From an uncultured Burkholderiales bacterium (lineage in GTDB: Bacteria; Pseudomonadota; Gammaproteobacteria; Burkholderiales; Burkholderiaceae_C), in contig CAIODK010000243.1 in the NCBI GenBank assembly GCA_903856995.1, positions 1-13,209 of the forward strand: a stretch of DNA of 13,209 nucleotides. The letters run 5' to 3'. Made by a program: the position numbers and the translations under genes. The notes below the pieces were generated by a model. The model saw only the letters and a program-made list of their open reading frames with translations, did no database searches and had not been told where the DNA came from. The first letter of the stretch is position 1. Each line of letters opens with the position of its first letter. Positions 1 to 5,776 of this stretch are shown here, piece by piece.

Positions 1-780
1 GCCACTGTCCGTATTGACTTGCGCTGTACTCGTTGTAAAACGGGTACCCAATGTCAAACTGGATTCAATTTTCTTCTCAAACTTTCCTGAAAAATACTGA
101 TTGGTGTACCCATCATTATCTGGATTGACCCGTGGATTAATGCGCGAATCCATTGACGACGTGCCTTGGTAATGATTACGCCCCGCATTGATGTCAAATT
201 TCGAATCTTCATTAGCACCCGAATAGCCAAACGAAAGATTGGCAGTACCGCGTGAACCATACGTTGCACTGCCGTATGCGGCTGGTTTGCCCTGACCTTG
301 GCGAGTCAAAATATTGATGACGCCACCCACAGCTGCATTTCCGTAAAGCGCACTGGCGTTACCCCTCAAAATCTCAATGCGTTCGACTTGCTGAAGAGGA
401 ATATCCGTGATTTGCAAGTTTCCGTAGGGGTCGACCTGAGATCGAACACCGTCAATCAAAATCACCAAATTGGTACTGTTTTGACCACGCAAGAAAAATG
501 AGGTGGTCGAACCAGGACCCCCTGTACGACCAAACTCGACACCTGCCTCGCCTTGCATCAAATCAGCCAAGCTGGAAGCTTGTGATCTGTCAATTTCTTG
601 ACGTGTTATCACAGATAACGAGGACAAAACTTCAGACAAAGGCTGATCCATACGCGTGGCGGAAACCACCACAGGATTAATTTCAATGCCTTGCGACTGC
701 ACACTAGTAGTGACAGCCAAAGCCAAAACAGAAAGCACGGGCACATAGGTGCGCGCGCGGCGAGCGATAGATTTTTTCAT
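1..780 (-). CDS. btuB: TonB-dependent cobalamin receptor BtuB, N-terminal part (3' end outside window)
   Basis: This is an outer-membrane, TonB-driven receptor, most likely for vitamin B12. The frame is open from the ATG at 780 to the window edge (260 codons), so only the plug domain and the first barrel strands are present. Residues 1-30 form a signal peptide (KKS and RRAR, then a hydrophobic VPVLSVLALAV stretch). A TonB box, PVVVSAT, sits near residues 36-42. The plug follows with FFLRGQNSTNLVILIDGVR, VERIEILRG and SALYGNAAVGGVINILT, which resembles E. coli BtuB closely in order and wording. A cobalamin riboswitch just upstream supports the B12 assignment. An in-frame GTG at 810, preceded by a GGGGAAGG stretch, would add ten residues; I prefer 780 because the signal peptide starts cleanly there. 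The gene is visibly more AT-rich than its neighbours. Other corrinoids are possible ligands. Confidence 0.88.
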   Translation of the reverse strand, partial: MKKSIARRARTYVPVLSVLALAVTTSVQSQGIEINPVVVSATRMDQPLSEVLSSLSVITRQEIDRSQASSLADLMQGEAGVEFGRTGGPGSTTSFFLRGQNSTNLVILIDGVRSQVDPYGNLQITDIPLQQVERIEILRGNASALYGNAAVGGVINILTRQGQGKPAAYGSATYGSRGTANLSFGYSGANEDSKFDINAGRNHYQGTSSMDSRINPRVNPDNDGYTNQYFSGKFEKKIESSLTLGTRFTTSTAQVNTDSG

Positions 781-853
781 GATTGAAAACCAACAGTTGT
801 GTGCTCTCACCGCCTTCCCCGACAGTGCTTGAGCGTTCAAGCGGCACGTTTTA

Positions 854-1080
854 GGCGCACCGCCACCTTGTTGGCCGGTATCCGGGCTGGCGGAGACTAC
901 CTCTGTCGCCTTCCCAAGCGCTTGTTCAAGGCACTCAGTGGCATGTATGACAGAAGCGGAGCCAAAGGGCTCGTCCGCTTGACCGTTGCGGGGGCAGCGC
1001 AGGTGAGGTGTTGTCGAGCGAGCGACGCAACCCTCCTGCTTCCCGTTGAACTGCGGCGTGTGAACCACACCGCGAGCACC
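854..1080 (-). promoter_or_regulatory. Cobalamin (B12) riboswitch in the btuB leader
   Basis: Read on the minus strand, the region carries the conserved blocks of the cobalamin aptamer in order: AACGGGAAGCAGG near 1047-1035, the core CTGCCCCCGCAACGGT near 997-982, GCCACTG near 942-936, GGGAAGGCG at 915-907, and the B12 box GCCAGCCCGGATACCGGCC at 891-873. A closing helix can form between GGTGC (1080-1076) and GCGCC (858-854). The aptamer ends about 75 bases before the btuB ATG at 780. The leader between them can form a hairpin (GCTTGA/TCAAGC, plus-strand 827-842). There is no terminator-like T-run, so control of translation initiation is the more likely mode; that is an inference. Confidence 0.92.
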
Positions 1081-1090
1081 AACATTGACA

Positions 1091-1096
1091 ATTTTA
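1091..1096 (-). promoter_or_regulatory. Possible -10 box of the btuB/riboswitch promoter
   Basis: On the minus strand TGCTAAAAT gives an extended -10 element (TAAAAT, five of six consensus bases). It would start transcription near 1084, just before the predicted 5' end of the aptamer at 1080. No good -35 box is visible at 16-18 bp, so this rests on the extended -10 and its placement. Confidence 0.35.
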
Positions 1097-1133
1097 GCAA
1101 TTAACCTTTCAGCCACCTTAAAATGCAGGGGCC

Positions 1134-1361
1134 ATGTCACAAACACCCCTGATTGATCAAATCGCCCAACGTGTGGAGCATTTATTGCTGCGTCACGAAG
1201 AATTGCAACGTACCAACGCGCTGCTCGCTGCCCAGGTGCAAGAGCTGTCGCACGAACGCGACTTGCTCAAGTCCCGCTTGGGCGCGGCCCGTCACCGCAT
1301 TGACGCATTGATTGATCGCCTGCCCCAAGGCACTGAGGCCAATACAAAGGACGCAGCGTGA
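1134..1361 (+). CDS. ZapB-like cell-division coiled-coil protein
   Basis: A 75-residue protein that is almost all amphipathic helix. Its middle part, roughly residues 8-60 (IAQRVEHLLLRHEELQRTNA through HERDLLKSRLGAARHRIDAL), has leucine-rich heptad spacing and many charged residues, typical of a coiled coil. Small coiled-coil proteins of the ZapB / DUF904 / TIGR02449 type commonly precede zapA in proteobacteria; they bind Z-ring components and help position the division ring. The stop codon overlaps the zapA GTG start (GTGA), so the two are probably translated as a coupled pair. Only a weak AGGGG lies ahead of the ATG. The family assignment rests on size, coiled-coil character and neighbour rather than on a catalytic motif. 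Confidence 0.75.
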   Translation: MSQTPLIDQIAQRVEHLLLRHEELQRTNALLAAQVQELSHERDLLKSRLGAARHRIDALIDRLPQGTEANTKDAA

Positions 1362-1660
1362 AGCAAATTGAAGTTCAAATCATGGGTCAGGGCTATGTGT
1401 TGGGTTGCCCCGAAGGTGGCGAAACCCGTATGGGTGAGACCGTGGCCAAAGTGGACCAAGCCATGTGCAAGATCCGTGATGCTGGCAAGATCAAGGCACG
1501 CGACCGCATTGCTGTGTTGGCCGCGCTCAACTTGGCTTTTGAATTGACAGACCGTCCTGCAGCCTTGGTCAGCGTCGATGGCACCGCCTCTAGCGCCGAC
1601 CTTCACAACTTGTTGCAGCGTATGGATGCTGTGCTCGCACGCGACAACCAACTGATCTAA
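1358..1660 (+). CDS. zapA: Cell division protein ZapA
   Basis: A 100-residue ZapA, the cytosolic FtsZ-ring accessory protein that bundles FtsZ filaments and links to ZapB. The N-terminal part (KQIEVQIMGQGYVLGCPEGG) matches the usual ZapA beta-strand opening, in which an MGR/MGQ-Y-x-hydrophobic-x-C motif is followed by a short acidic loop. The middle (VDQAMCKIRDAGKIKARDRIAVLAALNLAFEL) is the conserved helix with the R-I-A-V-L-A-A-L-N signature. The C-terminal helix (LHNLLQRMDAVLARD) is the expected coiled-coil tetramerisation segment. The start is GTG at 1358, overlapping the upstream gene's stop by 4 bases. The length is normal. The 6S RNA gene follows about 20 bp downstream, the classical zapA-ssrS arrangement. 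Confidence 0.93.
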   Translation: MKQIEVQIMGQGYVLGCPEGGETRMGETVAKVDQAMCKIRDAGKIKARDRIAVLAALNLAFELTDRPAALVSVDGTASSADLHNLLQRMDAVLARDNQLI

Positions 1661-1679
1661 GGCGCCCTACAATCAAGGC

Positions 1680-1852
1680 GTCTGCAAGTCCTCAGGGCTT
1701 TATATTTCCTTGAACCAATGCTCATTGAGCCAGGGCTTGGAACATTGTTTGATGAGCGTGAGCATCTCGCGTTAGATGAACCCAACGTCAAACTGACCTC
1801 GCCCACCTGAACCCCCGGTTCAGGATGAGGGTCCTGGGGCTCCTTGCAGGCA
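1680..1852 (+). ncRNA. ssrS: 6S RNA
   Basis: 6S RNA binds the housekeeping RNA polymerase holoenzyme by mimicking an open promoter and represses transcription in stationary phase. The region lies directly after zapA, the usual site. The ends pair as the 6S closing stem: CTGCAAG (1682-1688) with CTTGCAG (1843-1849), and CCTCAGG (1691-1696 region) with CCTGGGG (1833-1839). A conserved-looking GTGAGCATCTCG lies mid-molecule. The 3' half holds the short hairpin CCTGAACC / GGTTCAGG (1806-1813, 1817-1824), much like the CCTTGAACC/GGTTCAAGG element of E. coli 6S. A -10 box TACAAT (1668-1673) would start transcription at about 1680. The overall length of about 170-180 nt fits the family. Exact ends are estimates. 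Confidence 0.82.
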
Positions 1853-1881
1853 CCCTCTACTCTTTCAAGGCCTGCGCTCTC

Positions 1882-2697
1882 ATGGACCTCCAACCCCAAC
1901 TGATTCTTGAACTCGCCACGCTTGGCATTTGCACCGGCTTTCTTGCGGGCCTGCTCGGTATTGGTGGCGGCATGGTGATGGTGCCGTTCATTACTTTCAT
2001 GCTCTCGCACCGAGGGGTGGACGCAGACCTCGCGGTCAAGATGGCGATTGCCACCTCGATGGCCACCATCATCTTCACCTCAGTCTCTAGCGTGCGGGCC
2101 CACCACAAGCGTGGTGCTGTGCGTTGGGATTTGGTCAAAGGCTTGGCGCCTGGCATCGTGTTGGGCAGCATGATCGGCAGCTTGGGCGTGTTCGCCATGC
2201 TCAAGGGCTCTTACTTGGCTATCTTTTTTGGGTTGTTTGTTGGCTTTTCTGCCACCCAAATGTTCTTAGACAAGAAGCCTGCACCCACGCGCCAAGTGCC
2301 TGAAACAGCAGGTCTCATGGGCGCGGGTGGCGTGATTGGTTTTATCTCTGGGTTGGTGGGCGCCGGCGGTGGCTTCATCAGTGTGCCGTTCATGACATGG
2401 TGCAACGTGGCCATTCACAACGCTGTGGCGACCAGCGCCGCTTTGGGCTTCCCCATTGCTCTGGCCAATGTGTTGGGCTACGTCGTCAGCGGCATGTCGG
2501 TGCAAGGCTTGCCGGATGACGCCTATGGCTACATCTGGGTGCCAGCCCTGCTGGTGATTGCGGCTTGTAGCGTGTTCACTGCACCGTTGGGGGCCAAAGC
2601 CGCCCACATGCTGCCGGTGAAGAAGCTCAAACGCGTGTTTGCCAGCGTGCTGTATGTGCTGGCGGCTTATATGCTCTACAAAGGCCTGTCCAGCTAA
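1882..2697 (+). CDS. TauE/SafE family membrane permease (putative sulfite/organic anion exporter)
   Basis: A 271-residue inner-membrane protein with about eight hydrophobic segments and the internal two-fold repeat of the TauE/SafE (DUF81) family. The signature occurs twice, GLLGIGGGMVMVPF at residues 23-36 and GLVGAGGGFISVPF at 157-170, each at the start of one half. Family members export sulfite, sulfonates or small organic anions; the substrate cannot be read from sequence here. I chose the ATG at 1882 because the in-frame ATG at 1825 lies within the 3' part of the 6S RNA gene and would add a non-homologous N-terminus. The gene follows ssrS by about 30 bp and may be read through from the 6S promoter, as E. 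coli ygfA is. No strong ribosome binding site is visible. Confidence 0.85.
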   Translation: MDLQPQLILELATLGICTGFLAGLLGIGGGMVMVPFITFMLSHRGVDADLAVKMAIATSMATIIFTSVSSVRAHHKRGAVRWDLVKGLAPGIVLGSMIGSLGVFAMLKGSYLAIFFGLFVGFSATQMFLDKKPAPTRQVPETAGLMGAGGVIGFISGLVGAGGGFISVPFMTWCNVAIHNAVATSAALGFPIALANVLGYVVSGMSVQGLPDDAYGYIWVPALLVIAACSVFTAPLGAKAAHMLPVKKLKRVFASVLYVLAAYMLYKGLSS

Positions 2698-2725
2698 GCG
2701 ACAGGCCCCATAGGTCGCGCCGCGA

Positions 2726-3703
2726 TCAGGCGTCGACTTGCACTTTGGCGTCTTTGACCACTTTGGCCCATTTCTGGGTTTCGCTGCGAATAAATTCAGC
2801 AAAACGCTCGGGTGAACCGCCGCCATCTTCTGCCCCATACTGGTCAAACTTCTCAATCACATCGGGCATGGCCATGACACGGTTCATGTCTTCGTTGATG
2901 CGTTTCACAAAGGCTGGGTTCATCTTGGCGGGGCCTACCAAACCGTACCAAGTTGTCGCGTCAAAGCCAGGGAACCCTTGCTCATCCATGGTCGGCACAT
3001 TGGGATGGCCTTTGGCACGTTTGGGTCGCGTTTGCGCAAGTGCAATGGCTTTACCGCTTTTGACATGCGGCGTCGCCGAAGTCATGGTCTCAAAACAATA
3101 TTGAACTTGCCCCCCGATCAAATCGGTCAAGGCGGGTCCAGAGCCTTTGTAGGGCACATGCAACGCGTCGATGCCGGCCCGCAACTTGAACATCTCGAGG
3201 GCCAAATGTTGGGCCGACCCACCGCCTGCGGAAGCAAAGCTGATGCGGCCTGGGTTTTGTTTGCACAGCGCCACCAACTCTTTGACCGTTTTGGCAGGCT
3301 GAGCTTCGTTGCAGATGAGCAAGTTGGGGGTGACGCCCACCAAACCAATCGGCGTGAAATCACGCTCGACGTTGTAGCCCAATTTGGGTTGCAAGCTGGG
3401 GGCGATCGCATGGCTGTTGATGTGCGCCATCAACAAGGTGTTGCCATCGGGCGCTTGCTTGGACACGTAGTCCGCTGCAATCACACCAGCGGCGCCGCCT
3501 TTGTTGTCGATGACGATGGTCACACCCCACATGGCTTGGAGTTTTTGCGCCAGCACGCGTGCCAAGGCGTCGGTGCCGCCCCCAGGCGGAAAGCCGACCA
3601 CAATGCGGATGGGGCCGGTGGGTAAGGTCTGAGCTTGAATCATCGGCGCAGCCAATGTGACTGCACTTGCTGCACTGGCTTGAAGTAGCGTTCTGCGTTT
3701 CAT
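2726..3703 (-). CDS. Bug-family (TctC-like) periplasmic solute-binding protein
   Basis: A 325-residue extracytoplasmic binding protein of the tripartite tricarboxylate transporter family, very abundant in Burkholderiales. Residues 1-24 form a signal peptide starting MKRRTLLQ, with a twin arginine before a hydrophobic stretch, and a likely cleavage site after IQA. The mature part shows the hallmark ligand-loop motifs IRIVVGFPPGGGTDALAR (32-49) and VIDNKGGAAGVIAADYV (64-80), followed by the HVPYKGSGPALTDLIGGQV segment. Such proteins bind small carboxylates or related ligands; the specific ligand is unknown. An AGGAG lies five bases before the ATG. The gene starts 18 bp after the aminotransferase stop on the same strand, so they probably form an operon. 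No TctA/TctB membrane genes are in the window, so its transporter partner is elsewhere or it acts as an orphan sensor-type Bug. Confidence 0.93.
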   Translation of the reverse strand: MKRRTLLQASAASAVTLAAPMIQAQTLPTGPIRIVVGFPPGGGTDALARVLAQKLQAMWGVTIVIDNKGGAAGVIAADYVSKQAPDGNTLLMAHINSHAIAPSLQPKLGYNVERDFTPIGLVGVTPNLLICNEAQPAKTVKELVALCKQNPGRISFASAGGGSAQHLALEMFKLRAGIDALHVPYKGSGPALTDLIGGQVQYCFETMTSATPHVKSGKAIALAQTRPKRAKGHPNVPTMDEQGFPGFDATTWYGLVGPAKMNPAFVKRINEDMNRVMAMPDVIEKFDQYGAEDGGGSPERFAEFIRSETQKWAKVVKDAKVQVDA

Positions 3704-3721
3704 GCGGACTCCTAGGTGGGT

Positions 3722-4936
3722 TTAAGCGCGAACCAGCGGGGGCACAGGATGTGCCGAGAAAAAATCCATGGCTGCATGCACGCCTGAGCCTGCCAACTTC
3801 ACACCACTGATCTTGAGACCCATTTCACACGCAGAAAGCGCGGCGATCAAGGTCAAATCGTTGCAGTCACCTAGATGGCCGATACGAAACATCCGACCTT
3901 TGACCTTGCCCAAACCGGTGCCCAGCGAGCAATCAAAACGCTCATAAATCACTTGACGCACGGCGTCGGCGTCCACTCCCTCAGGCGTCATCACACCGGT
4001 CAAGATGGGCGAGTACAGCTTGGCGTCGGCGCATTGGATCGGTAAACCCCAGGCCTTCACACCCGCACGCACGCCCTCACCCCAGCGCAGATGGCGCTTG
4101 AAAACCACATCCAGGCCCTGCCCCAAAATCATGTCGCAGGCTTCACTCAAGCCATACATCAAATTGGTGTTGGGGGTGGAGGGGTAGTAGCCGTTCTTGT
4201 TGACCTCTAACATTTCGTCCCATGCCCAAAACGCTTTGGGCAAGGTGGCGCGTCGACTGGCTTCGATCGCTTTGGGCGACAGGGCGTTGAAGCTCAAGCC
4301 GGGCGGCAGCATCAAGCCTTTTTGGGAGCCACTGACGGTCACGTCCACGCCCCAATCGTCATGGCGGTAATCCGCTGAAGCCAATCCTGAAATGGTGTCG
4401 ACCAGCAACAAAGCCGGGTGCTTTGCGTTGTCGATGGCGCGGCGGACTGCGGCGATGTCGCTGGTCACGCCGGTCGATGTTTCGTTGTGGACCACGCAGA
4501 CGGCTTTGATGCTGTGAGCGGTATCGGCTTTGAGGCGCTGCTCAATCGTGTCGGCATTGACGCCATGGCGCCAGCCCTCGGCGCCTGGCAGGCCCAGTAC
4601 TTCGGTCTTGATGCCCAAGCGGGCGGCCAGCTTGTTCCACAAAAATGCAAAGTGCCCCGTCTCATACATCAGCACATGGTCACCGGCGCACAAGGTGTTG
4701 ACCAAGGCGGCCTCCCAAGCACCGGTGCCAGAGGCGGGATAGATCATGACGGGATGCTTGGTTTGGAAAATCTTTTGCATACCCCCCATGACCTTCAAGC
4801 CCAGCACGCCGAACTCAGGGCCTCGGTGGTCGATCGTGGGCAGGCTCATGGCGCGCAAGATACGGTCTGGCACGGGCGATGGCCCCGGGATTTGCAAGAA
4901 ATGACGACCCGTGGGATGAAAGTCTAAATTGAGCAT
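3722..4936 (-). CDS. Class V aminotransferase, serine-glyoxylate / alanine-glyoxylate type
   Basis: A 404-residue cytosolic PLP enzyme that most likely transfers an amino group from serine or alanine to glyoxylate, giving glycine. The N-terminus (LQIPGPSPVPDRILRAM, then DHRGPEF) is typical of the AGXT/SgaA group. The PLP-pocket segment PASGTGAWEAAL follows, then the PLP-ring aspartate D180 in LLLVDTISG and the Schiff-base lysine K206 in SGSQKGLMLPPG. C-terminal FRIGHLGDCN is the usual closing motif. The length agrees with known SgaA enzymes (about 405). I chose the ATG at 4936 because GGAGG stands nine bases ahead of it and the family N-terminus begins there; the in-frame ATG at 4978 would place the start inside the operator region. 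It is first gene of a leftward operon with the Bug protein, divergent from the GntR regulator. A ureidoglycine-glyoxylate role is a less likely alternative. Confidence 0.87.
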   Translation of the reverse strand: MLNLDFHPTGRHFLQIPGPSPVPDRILRAMSLPTIDHRGPEFGVLGLKVMGGMQKIFQTKHPVMIYPASGTGAWEAALVNTLCAGDHVLMYETGHFAFLWNKLAARLGIKTEVLGLPGAEGWRHGVNADTIEQRLKADTAHSIKAVCVVHNETSTGVTSDIAAVRRAIDNAKHPALLLVDTISGLASADYRHDDWGVDVTVSGSQKGLMLPPGLSFNALSPKAIEASRRATLPKAFWAWDEMLEVNKNGYYPSTPNTNLMYGLSEACDMILGQGLDVVFKRHLRWGEGVRAGVKAWGLPIQCADAKLYSPILTGVMTPEGVDADAVRQVIYERFDCSLGTGLGKVKGRMFRIGHLGDCNDLTLIAALSACEMGLKISGVKLAGSGVHAAMDFFSAHPVPPLVRA

Positions 4937-4962
4937 GAACGAAAGCCTCCAGAAGTTACGCC

Positions 4963-4981
4963 TATTTTTTGCATACAAAAT
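4963..4981. promoter_or_regulatory. Operator-like site 1 (19-bp repeat) over the aminotransferase promoter
   Basis: TATTTTTTGCATACAAAAT occurs here and again, identically, at 5038-5056. The core TTTTGCATACAAAA is a near-perfect palindrome (12 of 14 positions), and its TTGNATACAA form resembles operators of FCD-type GntR regulators, one of which is encoded 80 bp away. On the minus strand it overlaps a predicted -10 (AAAAAT, 4969-4964) placed 17 bp after a -35 TCGACA (4992-4987). That promoter would give a 21-nt leader containing GGAGG ahead of the aminotransferase ATG at 4936. Binding there should block this promoter. Confidence 0.7.
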
Positions 4982-5037
4982 TTATTTGTCGACTATCGAT
5001 AACCCTATTTATAAGGAAATAATACGATTGACCTTTG

Positions 5038-5056
5038 TATTTTTTGCATACAAAAT
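5038..5056. promoter_or_regulatory. Operator-like site 2 (19-bp repeat) over the gntR promoter
   Basis: This is the second exact copy of the 19-bp element, 75 bp from site 1 and only five bases before the regulator's ATG at 5062. On the plus strand a -35 TTGACC (5028-5033) and a weak -10 CAAAAT (5051-5056) are 17 bp apart, and the -10 lies inside the site. Transcription would then begin at about 5062, on the start codon itself. This suggests autoregulation of the GntR gene and possibly a leaderless message. The promoter boxes are weak matches; the repeat itself is certain. Confidence 0.68.
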
Positions 5057-5061
5057 AAAGC

Positions 5062-5772
5062 ATGACTGCAGAAATCTTGTCCATCCCTCGTGCCGCGCTC
5101 CACAACCAAGTGACGCACCGACTGCGCCAAATGCTGGTGGAAAACCTAATCGCACCAGGCGCCAAGCTCAACGAACGCACTTTGTGCGAAGCCTTGAGCA
5201 TTTCACGCACACCTTTGCGTGAGGCCATCAAGGCGTTGGCCGCAGAAGGTTTGGTGGAATTGCTACCCAACCGCGGTGCGGTTGCCGTCGCACTCAGCGA
5301 AAGCGACGTACGCGATACCTTTGAAGTGATGGCCGGCTTAGAGGGGCAGTCGGGCATGTTGGCCGCTCAACGCATCACCGACACCGAACTGACCGAAATA
5401 CGCGCCCTGCATCTGGAGATGATGGCGGCCCATGTGCGCCGCGACTTGTCGACCTACTACCGACTCAATGCAGCCATTCACCGCGCTATCAACGCGGCAG
5501 CGAAGAACCCCGTGTTGTCGTCCACGTATGACCAAGTCAACGCCCGACTTCAAGCTTTGCGCTTTCGGTCCAACCAAGATGAAGACAAGTGGAACAAAGC
5601 CATGGACGAACACACCCAGATGATCGACGCGTTGCAAGCCCGCGATGGCCTTGCCTTGCGCGATGTGCTGGTGGCGCACCTAGAACACAAGCGCGATGTC
5701 GTGATCGCCCAATTGCTCGCACAACACCCGACTCACGACACCACGGCCCGACCAACCACCCGCAAAGCCTGA
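5062..5772 (+). CDS. GntR-family transcriptional regulator, FadR/FCD subfamily
   Basis: A 236-residue DNA-binding regulator. Residues 12-75 form the GntR winged helix-turn-helix (VTHRLRQMLVENLIAPGAKL, then NERTLCEALSISRTPLREAI with the SRTPLREA recognition helix, and the wing GLVELLPNRGAVV-like). Residues 85-220 are an all-helical FCD ligand domain with likely metal ligands N136, H140, H184 and H206; the first ligand is Asn where Asp is more usual. Such regulators respond to small organic acids. It is divergent from the aminotransferase operon and lies 4 bp ahead of the dehydrogenase gene, so it probably controls both, through the two identical sites in the intergenic region. The start at 5062 has no clear Shine-Dalgarno sequence, but the N-terminus begins at the normal distance before the HTH. 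Confidence 0.93.
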   Translation: MTAEILSIPRAALHNQVTHRLRQMLVENLIAPGAKLNERTLCEALSISRTPLREAIKALAAEGLVELLPNRGAVAVALSESDVRDTFEVMAGLEGQSGMLAAQRITDTELTEIRALHLEMMAAHVRRDLSTYYRLNAAIHRAINAAAKNPVLSSTYDQVNARLQALRFRSNQDEDKWNKAMDEHTQMIDALQARDGLALRDVLVAHLEHKRDVVIAQLLAQHPTHDTTARPTTRKA

Positions 5773-5776
5773 TCCT

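Noticed and set aside
799..1104. Open frames on both strands in the btuB leader (about 101 and 67 codons)
   Set aside because: They coincide with the cobalamin riboswitch; their protein sequences show no domain or ribosome site, and the RNA blocks explain the conservation.
1085..1124. A perfect TTGACA (1085-1090) as promoter of the zapB-like gene
   Set aside because: No acceptable -10 lies 16-18 bp downstream; the nearest TAAAAT (1119-1124) is 28 bp away.
1825..1881. N-terminal extension of the TauE gene to the ATG at 1825
   Set aside because: It overlaps the 3' half of 6S RNA, and the added 19 residues precede what already looks like the family N-terminus.
2698..2718. GCGAC/GTCGC hairpin between the convergent TauE and Bug genes as a bidirectional terminator
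   Set aside because: Only a 5-bp stem with an 11-base loop and no T-run on either side.
2978..3625. A 215-codon plus-strand frame opposite the Bug gene
   Set aside because: It is antisense to a clear binding-protein gene, its composition (rich in H, R, G, Q) is typical of a shadow frame, and it has no recognisable motif.
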